Source: Parabacteroides gordonii MS-1 = DSM 23371
GTDB taxonomy: Bacteria; Bacteroidota; Bacteroidia; Bacteroidales; Tannerellaceae
Length of the DNA: 64,000 bases
Assembly: GCF_000969825.1 (NCBI RefSeq)
Contig: NZ_KQ033919.1
Span: 1,898,173 to 1,962,172, forward strand
Direction of reading: 5' to 3'
A program made the translations under genes and the position numbers. Below are positions 54,147-61,695 of this stretch, piece by piece (positions within the stretch are counted from its first letter, which is position 1; every line of letters starts with the position of its first letter). Under the pieces are notes generated by a model. That model was not told the DNA's origin, ran no database searches, and saw only the letters and a program-made list of their open reading frames with translations.

Positions 54147-56210
54147 CTATAAATCAGTTATAGGAATCGCTTTAATACTTTGAGTTCCACGATCTACCAC
54201 AAGCAAAGTTCGGCGGGAAACCATTATTTTTTCAGGATTGGTAAAAGAAGCAGTATAGTTTTGCAGCAACTTACCATTAGACGGATCTATTTCCCATAGT
54301 TCAGACTGTTTACTATTGATACGTAAAGTTACAAATAATCGATTATCAATAAAAGCCAATGATTGCGGCGCATTTTCGAAACCGAGAGATACGCTGTTAT
54401 ACATGAAGCCACTATTACCTTCCCGTATGTTTTTCGGATCGAAAATATGAATTTCTTTCGTGTTTTGGGCAGTTACATATATGAGGCCCTCTTCGTTAAC
54501 AGCAATTCCATATGTTCCGGCAGCTTCTTTTAGATTGACACTTCGACTGTAAATAGGAATCCGTCGTGCCGTCCCGGATTGTACGTCGTTTTCCAAAACG
54601 ACGACCAGTTTACGTTTATCCCGAATCAGGATGCTACCTTGACTGGCTGCCACATCAAAAGCATGCACAGTCTGATAAGCACCTTCTCCCCAAGCCCCGG
54701 TTCCGATACATGTTATAAATTCATATGTGGAAGCATCGAACACATCCGTTCGACTTCCTGCATTTGTCACGTATATCTTATTGAAAGAACGGGTTACACC
54801 AGTAGGTTCTCCGGCAAAAGTCTCTTCTGTATTGTTATCTGTCCATTTCCGAATACTCCGTATATGGCGGATACCGGAAGAAACGTCAAAGATTTCGAGA
54901 CTGTAATTGCCGGGAGCACTGTTGGCCACATAGAGTGTATTTTGATACAAGTGAGCGGCTTTAGGTTGAAACGTTTCAACGGTGGCTCCGGGAACATCCA
55001 GTACAGAAATGGTAAAGGAAAGCGGAGAACCCTCATTGCCGGCTTTGTCTGTTTCTGTAAAAGGAATACTAAGTCCGCCATCTATGGCATCCAGCTCCGG
55101 ATCTTCAATGATATAGGCCGAAGCGGTATAGATATTTTTATTCTCTATCAAGTTCTTGTTTCGCCTCGTATGCAAGAAACGACGTGAATAAACCGGCAAT
55201 TTCTTTTCCCTGGATAGTTGCGAATACACTTTCATACAAACGGTCGGGAATCCCCCTTCCGCCGGATAATAAGTCATATTACCACTGTGTCCGTAGCCGA
55301 GACAATGTGCCATTTCGTGATAGGGAGTGTCACTCCCGTTTGCATCGTCGGCATAATGGGTTAGATAAACATATTCACCTAATCCGTAGGTATTTCCTCC
55401 TCCCAGTCCTACCACATTTACGACACGTCCGAAACAAAACCCTGAATGATTAGTAATTTGTTTCTTCAAAGTGTTGATGTCAACAATGTTTCCATTATTA
55501 ATCAGTTTTCCCTTCCATTTATCTAACTCCTGTTCAAACAAAGAAGTGGAGAACATTGCCGCCATATTCAGGGACAAGGCTACCGCTTCACGAGCAAGAT
55601 GCGGACCAAAGCTCCCCCAGTTGGAACCGGAATATTTACCGAACCAGATGTTCCATTTAGGTTTGACATTGATCATGCCCTGATAGACCGGATCGGCAGA
55701 CTCGATCCTGAACTTAAAATCTTTAGCATTGATCTCGGGAGTTGCCGATACAATCACTTCTTCACCCTCCCGGGTAGAATAGATTTTATCGTTATTGATA
55801 AAAGGTATCTTTATCCGGAATTCTTGAAAAGGATGTATATGTGTAAATTCCGCAAATCGCAATTCCTTTTCATATCCTTCTATGGTCGCCCACACAATTA
55901 CATTTTTGATTCCTCTCGGGCTATAAAAGCGGAAAAGAAATTCCTGGTTTTCAGTTACAGAAATTTGTAAAGGCGCGTTTACACGAAAGCTACGTTGGTT
56001 GCGGTTGAAAAGTAAACTATCCGGTTCGCCATCCTGCAAAATATAAGCCGTATTGTCGGAATTATAATCATTTTCTGACATTCGGATAAGACCATATTTA
56101 CTTTCCGCCGGCCCATCGCTGTCATTATTGTCCGTACATCCAAAAATGAGAATAAAACCAATAATCACCCCCAATACCCTGGTGATATTATCCCTTAATT
56201 TGATACTCAT
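54147..56210 (-). CDS. Metzincin-type zinc protease lipoprotein with C-terminal propeller-like region
   Basis: The protein has 687 residues with a lipobox LIFGC (Cys25). Residues 60-180 are beta-rich. The zinc motif HEMAHCLGYGH fits HExxHxxGxxH (His298, His302, His308, catalytic Glu299), the metzincin signature. SGNMTY supplies a possible Met-turn residue a few positions later, unusually close. From about residue 400 the sequence shows repeated strand patterns (LYVANSAPGNYSLEIFDVSS, IYVTNAGSRTDVFDAS, LIYVTAQNTKEIHIFD) like a YncE/NHL beta-propeller. It probably sits on the outer membrane or in the periplasm and cleaves proteins or glycoproteins. Family not further identified. Confidence 0.8.
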   Translation of the reverse strand: MSIKLRDNITRVLGVIIGFILIFGCTDNNDSDGPAESKYGLIRMSENDYNSDNTAYILQDGEPDSLLFNRNQRSFRVNAPLQISVTENQEFLFRFYSPRGIKNVIVWATIEGYEKELRFAEFTHIHPFQEFRIKIPFINNDKIYSTREGEEVIVSATPEINAKDFKFRIESADPVYQGMINVKPKWNIWFGKYSGSNWGSFGPHLAREAVALSLNMAAMFSTSLFEQELDKWKGKLINNGNIVDINTLKKQITNHSGFCFGRVVNVVGLGGGNTYGLGEYVYLTHYADDANGSDTPYHEMAHCLGYGHSGNMTYYPAEGGFPTVCMKVYSQLSREKKLPVYSRRFLHTRRNKNLIENKNIYTASAYIIEDPELDAIDGGLSIPFTETDKAGNEGSPLSFTISVLDVPGATVETFQPKAAHLYQNTLYVANSAPGNYSLEIFDVSSGIRHIRSIRKWTDNNTEETFAGEPTGVTRSFNKIYVTNAGSRTDVFDASTYEFITCIGTGAWGEGAYQTVHAFDVAASQGSILIRDKRKLVVVLENDVQSGTARRIPIYSRSVNLKEAAGTYGIAVNEEGLIYVTAQNTKEIHIFDPKNIREGNSGFMYNSVSLGFENAPQSLAFIDNRLFVTLRINSKQSELWEIDPSNGKLLQNYTASFTNPEKIMVSRRTLLVVDRGTQSIKAIPITDL

Positions 56211-56242
56211 AACTATAAAACCCTATTTGTATTTTCGACCTG

Positions 56243-56291
56243 CAAAATTATAAATTTATTACAGGTAATTAGCGTGTTCTTCTTATCTTTG
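56243..56291. promoter_or_regulatory. Back-to-back promoter elements for the metzincin gene and ahcY
   Basis: TAATTTTG on the minus strand (56243-56250) serves the metzincin gene, and TATCTTTG on the plus strand (56284-56291) serves ahcY. Both fit TAnnTTTG. The -33 regions of the two would overlap. Confidence 0.5.
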
Positions 56292-56317
56292 CCACACATT
56301 CAAAATAATTATTATTT

Positions 56318-57736
56318 ATGTCACAATTATTTCCAACTAATCTGCCTTACAAAGTGGCAGATATGGGTTTGGCAGAATTCGGTCGCAAAGAGATTGAAAT
56401 CGCCGAACACGAAATGCCGGGATTGATGGCGCTTCGCCAGAAATATGCCGATCAGAAACCTCTGAAAGGTGCCCGTATCACCGGCTCACTGCACATGACA
56501 ATTCAGACTGCAGTGTTAATCGAAACATTAGTTGCGTTGGGAGCGGATGTACGCTGGGCAAGCTGTAACATCTTCTCTACACAGGATCATGCCGCCGCAG
56601 CTATTGCTGCAACAGGTGTTCCCGTTTTTGCCTGGAAAGGTGAAACACTGGAAGAATACTGGTGGTGTACCGATATGGCACTCCGTTTCCCCGGCGGAAA
56701 AGGCCCGCAGATGATTGTTGACGACGGAGGCGATGCTTCTCTGCTTGTTCACATGGGATATCGTGCTGAAAACGATGCTGAGACGATCAACCGTAAAGGT
56801 GGAAACCATGAGGAACAGGTTATTCTGGACACACTGAACAGTATCCTGAAAGAAGATAACCAGCGCTGGCATCGTACGATAGCTGAAATGAAGGGTGTTT
56901 CGGAAGAAACGACTACCGGAGTTCACCGCCTGTACCAGATGATGGAGAAAGGCGAACTGTTGGTTCCGGCTATCAATGTAAACGACTCTGTAACAAAATC
57001 CAAATTCGATAACCTGTATGGCTGCCGCGAGTCGCTGGCCGACGGTATCAAACGTGCAACCGACGTAATGATTGCAGGTAAAGTGGTAGTCGTTGCCGGA
57101 TATGGTGACGTAGGTAAAGGTTGTGCCCACTCCATGCGCTCTTACGGAGCCCGCGTGCTGGTGACTGAAATCGACCCGATCTGTGCACTTCAGGCTGCAA
57201 TGGAAGGATTTGAGGTGACTACGATGGAAGATGCCGTTAAGGAAGGAAATATATTCGTTACGACTACCGGTAACTGTGATATTATCACGATCGGACATAT
57301 GTCGCAGATGAAGGATCAGGCAATTGTTTGTAACATCGGTCACTTCGACAACGAAATTCAGGTAGAGAATTTGGTTAACTATCCGAATATCAAGCACACC
57401 AACATCAAACCGCAGGTGGATAAATACACATTCCCTACCGGAAATTCTATCTTCCTGCTGGCTGAAGGCCGTTTGGTAAACCTGGGTTGTGCAACAGGCC
57501 ACCCGTCGTTCGTGATGAGTAACTCATTCACCAACCAGGTATTAGCCCAGATCGATTTGTGGACAATGCCTTACGAAATAGGTGTTTACCGCCTGCCGAA
57601 ACGCCTGGACGAAGAAGTTGCCCGCCTGCACCTCGAACGCATCGGTGTGAAACTGTCTACGTTGAGCCCGAAACAGGCCGATTATATCGGAGTGCCGGTA
57701 GAAGGCCCGTACAAAGCTGATCACTACAGATATTAA
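56318..57736 (+). CDS. ahcY: Adenosylhomocysteinase
   Basis: The protein has 472 residues. [20 protein letters not shown] and [20 protein letters not shown] form the substrate domain. The NAD-binding Rossmann motif [20 protein letters not shown] is complete, and the C-terminal KADHYRY reaches into the partner subunit. It hydrolyses S-adenosylhomocysteine to adenosine and homocysteine. No SAM or SAH riboswitch is visible in its short leader. A tandem repeat array begins 13 bases after the stop codon. Confidence 0.98.
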   Translation: MSQLFPTNLPYKVADMGLAEFGRKEIEIAEHEMPGLMALRQKYADQKPLKGARITGSLHMTIQTAVLIETLVALGADVRWASCNIFSTQDHAAAAIAATGVPVFAWKGETLEEYWWCTDMALRFPGGKGPQMIVDDGGDASLLVHMGYRAENDAETINRKGGNHEEQVILDTLNSILKEDNQRWHRTIAEMKGVSEETTTGVHRLYQMMEKGELLVPAINVNDSVTKSKFDNLYGCRESLADGIKRATDVMIAGKVVVVAGYGDVGKGCAHSMRSYGARVLVTEIDPICALQAAMEGFEVTTMEDAVKEGNIFVTTTGNCDIITIGHMSQMKDQAIVCNIGHFDNEIQVENLVNYPNIKHTNIKPQVDKYTFPTGNSIFLLAEGRLVNLGCATGHPSFVMSNSFTNQVLAQIDLWTMPYEIGVYRLPKRLDEEVARLHLERIGVKLSTLSPKQADYIGVPVEGPYKADHYRY

Positions 57737-57748
57737 CAGGCATTCAAT

Positions 57749-57840
57749 CCCGATCGCGATCGACACATCCTCTCGGTCGGGATTGATACCTCATCTCGGT
57801 CGCAATCGACACCTTATTCCGGGCGCAATCGATATCCTAT
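57749..57840. repeat. Tandem array D: four 23-bp units between ahcY and the heptose operon
   Basis: Units begin at 57749, 57772, 57795 and 57818, exactly 23 bp apart, with core ATCGACAC-like sequences at 57759, 57782, 57805 and 57828. Their consensus opens CTCGGTCGCAATCGACACC. Unit 1 contains CGATCGCGATCG, a perfect palindrome, and unit 3 contains GTCGCAATCGAC. TCAATCCCGA (57744-57753) pairs perfectly with TCGGGATTGA (57777-57786). A decayed fifth unit may follow. It lies directly in the ahcY 3' region, where no conventional terminator was seen. Confidence 0.87.
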
Positions 57841-57876
57841 TACGATCACGAATAAATAAAACTCCTGACAACAGTT

Positions 57877-58911
57877 ATGTTATACCGAAGTAAAGCACCT
57901 TTCAGATTGGGTATTGCCGGAGGAGGGACAGATGTATCTCCTTATTCAGACCTCTATGGTGGTGCTATCCTCAACGTTACCGTCAACTTATATGCCCACG
58001 CCACTATCCGCCCGCTTAACAATGGGAAGATACGGCTCATCCACATCAACGAAAACATCACGGAGGAGTTCGATGCCGTCAGCCAGCTTCCACTGGAAGG
58101 CAGATTGTTGCTACAACGGGGCATCTACAACTCGATCGTTTCGCGGTATAACAACGGAAAACCTCTTTCTTTCGAACTGATCACCCAGATGGATGTGCCT
58201 TCCGGTTCCGGTCTTGGCACCTCTTCCACCCTCGTTGTCGCTATTCTCGGAGCATTCACCGAATGGCTGCGACTGCCGCTGGGTAAATACGACATTGCAC
58301 ATTACGCTTACGAAATAGAACGTATCGACCTCAACATGGCCGGTGGTAAACAAGACCAGTATGCGGCCACCTTCGGAGGAGTCAACTTCATGGAGTTCCT
58401 GGAAGACGACAAAGTAATCGTCAATCCGCTTCGTATCAGCGACGACATCCTGCAGGAATGGGCGATGAACACTGTCCTTTTCTATACCGAACAGCAACGT
58501 TGCTCCGGAAAGATCATCGAAGAACAGGCCGAGAACGTCAAAAACAACAAAAACGATTCGCTGGAAGCCATGCACAACGTGAAGCATGAGGCTTTCCGTA
58601 TGAAGAATTGCCTGCTAAGGGACGAACTCATCGAACTGGGAAAAGCCCTGAACACGAGTTGGACGAACAAGAAGAAAATGGCACGCAATATCTCCAACGA
58701 ATTTATCGATCATATCTACGAAACAGCCATCGCCAACGGTGCCCTGGGAGGAAAGATCTCCGGAGCCGGAGGAGGAGGATTCATGTTTTTCTATTGCCCC
58801 GGCAATAGTTGCTATAAAGTGTCCGAAGTATTGGAAAAGATGGATATCGGACATATACAACAATTTGAATTTTGCAAGAAAGGATTGAACACATGGACAG
58901 TAAAGGAATAA
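57877..58911 (+). CDS. hddA: D-glycero-alpha-D-manno-heptose-7-phosphate kinase (GHMP kinase)
   Basis: The protein has 344 residues. The substrate-binding start SKAPFRLGIAGGGTDVSPYS, the GHMP ATP loop PSGSGLGTSSTLVVAILGAF (about 105-125) and the C-terminal ISGAGGGGFMFFYCP are present. It phosphorylates D-glycero-alpha-D-manno-heptose-7-phosphate at C1. It is the first of four overlapping or abutting genes for GDP-heptose. The frame overlaps gmhA by 19 bases. With gmhA, hddC and gmhB alongside, the HddA assignment is stronger than sequence alone would allow. Confidence 0.92.
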   Translation: MLYRSKAPFRLGIAGGGTDVSPYSDLYGGAILNVTVNLYAHATIRPLNNGKIRLIHINENITEEFDAVSQLPLEGRLLLQRGIYNSIVSRYNNGKPLSFELITQMDVPSGSGLGTSSTLVVAILGAFTEWLRLPLGKYDIAHYAYEIERIDLNMAGGKQDQYAATFGGVNFMEFLEDDKVIVNPLRISDDILQEWAMNTVLFYTEQQRCSGKIIEEQAENVKNNKNDSLEAMHNVKHEAFRMKNCLLRDELIELGKALNTSWTNKKKMARNISNEFIDHIYETAIANGALGGKISGAGGGGFMFFYCPGNSCYKVSEVLEKMDIGHIQQFEFCKKGLNTWTVKE

Positions 58912-59483
58912 TCAGAAAACGGTTGGAGCAACACCGCGACGTAATCGAGCAGATCTTGTCGGATGAGAAGTTGCAGGACATGATCGCACAGATCACTGAA
59001 ACGATTGTCACCTGTTTCAAATACGGGGGACGGGTCTATTTCTGCGGAAACGGGGGAAGTGCCGCCGATGCACAACATCTGGCTGCCGAGTTCTCCGGTA
59101 AGTTCTATCTGGAACGGGATATCCTGCCGTCCGAAGCATTACACTGTAACTCTTCTTACATCACAGCCGTATCCAACGACCTTAGCTTCGAGATCATCTA
59201 TTCCCGCCTTATTTCGGGTATAGGGAAAGCCGGTGATGTCCTGATAGGCTTATCTACCTCAGGTAATTCGGCCAATATCGTAAAAGCATTCGAGACGTGC
59301 CATGAAAAGGCGATCACGACGGTGGCCTTTACTGGTTCCGACGGGGGACGGATGCGTGAATTATCCAAACTCATCATCAATGTGCCGTCTACCGATACAC
59401 CGCGCATCCAGGAAGCGCATATCACCATCGGACATATCATTTGCGAGCTGGTAGAAGAAGAAATATTCGGTAAAAAGAAATAA
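58893..59483 (+). CDS. gmhA: Sedoheptulose-7-phosphate isomerase
   Basis: The protein has 196 residues from ATG 58893, inside the end of hddA. The SIS domain is clear: VYFCGNGGSAADAQHLAAEF, LIGLSTSGNSANIV, and the catalytic-site QEAHITIGHIICELVE. It converts sedoheptulose-7-phosphate to D-glycero-D-manno-heptose-7-phosphate, the first step of the pathway. Metal-binding His and Glu residues of GmhA are retained. The stop is followed one base later by hddC. Confidence 0.93.
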   Translation: MDSKGIIRKRLEQHRDVIEQILSDEKLQDMIAQITETIVTCFKYGGRVYFCGNGGSAADAQHLAAEFSGKFYLERDILPSEALHCNSSYITAVSNDLSFEIIYSRLISGIGKAGDVLIGLSTSGNSANIVKAFETCHEKAITTVAFTGSDGGRMRELSKLIINVPSTDTPRIQEAHITIGHIICELVEEEIFGKKK

Positions 59484-59484
59484 G

Positions 59485-60189
59485 ATGGAATGTATCATAC
59501 TGGCAGGAGGAATGGGGACACGGCTACAAAGCGTAGTATCGGACGTTCCTAAATGTATGGCGCCGGTGGCCGGACATCCTTTCCTGTATTACCTGATAAC
59601 CTCTCTGATTGAAGCGGGATTCAACCATATCATCCTTGCCCTGGGATACAAGCATGAAATTATTGAAGAATGGATCGAGGCCAATGCATTCCCCATCCAT
59701 ATATCTACCGTTACGGAAGAGACTCCGCTGGGTACGGGGGGGGCCGTCAGACTGGCTTTATCTAAGGCAGGAACCAACGAAGTATTTGTCTTAAATGGTG
59801 ATACATTCTTTGGCGTCCATTATCCGGAAATGTTGAGCTTGCATAAGTCAACACAATCGGCGGTTACCGTTGCCCTAAAAAGAATGGAGAAGTTCGACAG
59901 ATACGGAGTGGTCGATATAGAACAGCCAACCAGCCGTATCCTGCGCTTCAACGAAAAGCAGTATTGCGAATCAGGCCTGATCAACGGAGGTGTATACCTG
60001 ATCAACCGTCACGAACTGGATAACTTCCCGATAAAGTTCTCACTGGAGAAAGACTTCTTTGAAACGGCTGTTCGTACCTCTACCCTTTCCGGCTATATAT
60101 CGGAAGGTTACTTTATAGACATCGGTATCCCCGAAGATTACGAACGTGCCCAAACAGACTTTAAAGATGAAAAGTACAAAGCCATATAG
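59485..60189 (+). CDS. hddC: D-glycero-alpha-D-manno-heptose-1-phosphate guanylyltransferase
   Basis: The protein has 234 residues. The nucleotidyltransferase signature MECIILAGGMGTRLQSVVSD-VPKCMAPVAG opens the protein, GTGGAVRLAL follows, and VLNGDTFFGV carries the metal-binding Asp. The C-terminal EGYFIDIGIPEDYERAQTDF is typical of sugar-1-phosphate nucleotidyltransferases. Context with hddA makes GDP-heptose the expected product rather than ADP-heptose, which would use HldE. Overlaps the following gmhB. Confidence 0.88.
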   Translation: MECIILAGGMGTRLQSVVSDVPKCMAPVAGHPFLYYLITSLIEAGFNHIILALGYKHEIIEEWIEANAFPIHISTVTEETPLGTGGAVRLALSKAGTNEVFVLNGDTFFGVHYPEMLSLHKSTQSAVTVALKRMEKFDRYGVVDIEQPTSRILRFNEKQYCESGLINGGVYLINRHELDNFPIKFSLEKDFFETAVRTSTLSGYISEGYFIDIGIPEDYERAQTDFKDEKYKAI

Positions 60190-60712
60190 CACGTTATTCC
60201 TGGATCGCGACGGCGTTATCAACAAACAACGCCCGCATGATTATGTCAAATCACCGGACGAGTTCATCTTCCTTGACGGAGTATTGGAAGCCCTCGAACT
60301 TCTTTCCCCCTTGTTCGATCATATCGTGATCGTTACTAATCAACGAGGGGTTGGTAAAGGGGTTATGAGTAGGGAGACATTAGAAGAGATACATGCCTCT
60401 ATGTTGGCTACGATAGCACTTCACGGAGGAAGAATAGACAAAGTATATGTTTGTACGGCAACCAGCGATTCCCATAAAAGCCGGAAACCGAATATCGGCA
60501 TGGCTCTTCAGGCTAAACAGGACTTTCCGGACATCGACTTCTCTACCAGTTTTATGGCCGGCGATAGTATAAGCGATATGCTCTTTGCAAAGAATGCAGG
60601 GATTACAGGTATTTTTATTGGAAATAAATATGGCCCGGGAGAGATTTCAAAAACACTCTACCAGGCCCATTATTCTGATTTATTAAGTTTCGCTCAGGCT
60701 TTTTTCTTGTAA
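60167..60712 (+). CDS. gmhB: D-glycero-D-manno-heptose-1,7-bisphosphate 7-phosphatase
   Basis: This HAD phosphatase has 181 residues from ATG 60167 (an ATG at 60146 is also in frame). Motif I is TLFLDRDGVINKQ, motif II IVIVTNQRGVGKG, and motif IV MAGDSISDMLFAKNAGI. It removes the 7-phosphate from the bisphosphate made by HddA, before guanylylation by HddC. The gene overlaps hddC by 23 bases at the start. Its 3' end overlaps the convergent glycosyltransferase by 19 bases, leaving no space for an intergenic terminator. The C-terminus ends LLSFAQAFFL. Confidence 0.9.
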   Translation: MKSTKPYSTLFLDRDGVINKQRPHDYVKSPDEFIFLDGVLEALELLSPLFDHIVIVTNQRGVGKGVMSRETLEEIHASMLATIALHGGRIDKVYVCTATSDSHKSRKPNIGMALQAKQDFPDIDFSTSFMAGDSISDMLFAKNAGITGIFIGNKYGPGEISKTLYQAHYSDLLSFAQAFFL

Positions 60713-61695
60713 TGTTTCTTCAGTTCTGCTTCAACATCGACCTTTTGTTTCAAAATCACCTTACGAACAAACGCATAGATAAAGCCATTACCATATCCGC
60801 CTAACTGTATAAAGCTGGTTATAATAGACAGCAACGCGATAGACAAACTCTTATTTACCCACAAAGATTCCAGGAATAATGCCAGGATATATATACCTAA
60901 AGGTAACAATGCCCAAAGACAAATAAATGAGGAGATCAGCAGGAACAAAACTCCCAAGACAAAAACAGCAGGGAGCAGATGTACAAATTTCAATGAGTCC
61001 GGATGCATCAGATATAAATCCACACGAGCCATACCAAACACATAGACCTGTTTGTAGAAAGATTTCAGACTCACCCGACGCTTATGATAGACATAGGCTT
61101 CGGGGAACAACTCTACGGTGAATCCGGCTTTGCGGATACGGGTGCTTAAATCAATGTCCTCTCCGAACATATCCTTAAAACCACCGACCTTCTGATAAAC
61201 CTCCCGGGAGAATCCCATATTGAACGTACGTGGGACAAACTTCTCCAATCCTTTTTTACTACCCCGGATACCACCGGTTGTCAGAAAAGAGGTCATCGAA
61301 TAACTGATAGCTTTCTGCATCAGGGAGAAAGACGAATGTGCCCTATCTGGCCCACCGAAACAATCGGCATTTGTTTCCTTCAGATAGTCTGTTACCTTTT
61401 GAAAATAATCGGCAGGAATAATACAATCCGAATCAAAAAAGATCTGGTATTTACCTTCTGCACGCTCCATCCCATAGTTACGGGTCAGGCTTCGTCCGGA
61501 GTTCGGCTTAAAGAAATAACGTACATTCAACCTGTCCGCATATTCTTTAACCACCTCATCACACCGAACGGCAGAACCATCTTCTATAATTAAAACTTCA
61601 AAGTCTTTAAACGTCTGCAACAACAGGCTGTCCAACAACTCGCGAACTTCAACCGGACGGTTATATACGGGTATTATGATTGAATAAGAAATCAT
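60694..61695 (-). CDS. GT2 family glycosyltransferase with C-terminal membrane segments
   Basis: The protein has 333 residues. The GT-A fold start YSIIIPVYNRPVEVRELLDS, the DXD motif FFDSDCIIPADYF and the acceptor-site MFGEDIDLSTRIRKAGF are intact. Two or three membrane helices follow at about 230-300 (FVHLLPAVFVLGVLFLLISS), then a basic tail. It likely adds a sugar to a lipid-linked or surface glycan at the inner membrane. The start codon overlaps the stop of the upstream YfhO gene, so the pair is co-translated. Donor and acceptor are unknown; the GDP-heptose operon next door is a suggestive but unproven donor source. Confidence 0.9.
   Translation of the reverse strand: MISYSIIIPVYNRPVEVRELLDSLLLQTFKDFEVLIIEDGSAVRCDEVVKEYADRLNVRYFFKPNSGRSLTRNYGMERAEGKYQIFFDSDCIIPADYFQKVTDYLKETNADCFGGPDRAHSSFSLMQKAISYSMTSFLTTGGIRGSKKGLEKFVPRTFNMGFSREVYQKVGGFKDMFGEDIDLSTRIRKAGFTVELFPEAYVYHKRRVSLKSFYKQVYVFGMARVDLYLMHPDSLKFVHLLPAVFVLGVLFLLISSFICLWALLPLGIYILALFLESLWVNKSLSIALLSIITSFIQLGGYGNGFIYAFVRKVILKQKVDVEAELKKHYKKKA

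Noticed and set aside
56221-56317. SAM or SAH riboswitch upstream of ahcY
   Set aside because: The leader after the promoter box is only about 25 bases, too short for a known aptamer.
56528-57502. Long minus-strand frame opposite ahcY
   Set aside because: It is antisense to a highly conserved complete gene, rich in His/Cys/Val as expected of a shadow frame, with no promoter or family resemblance.
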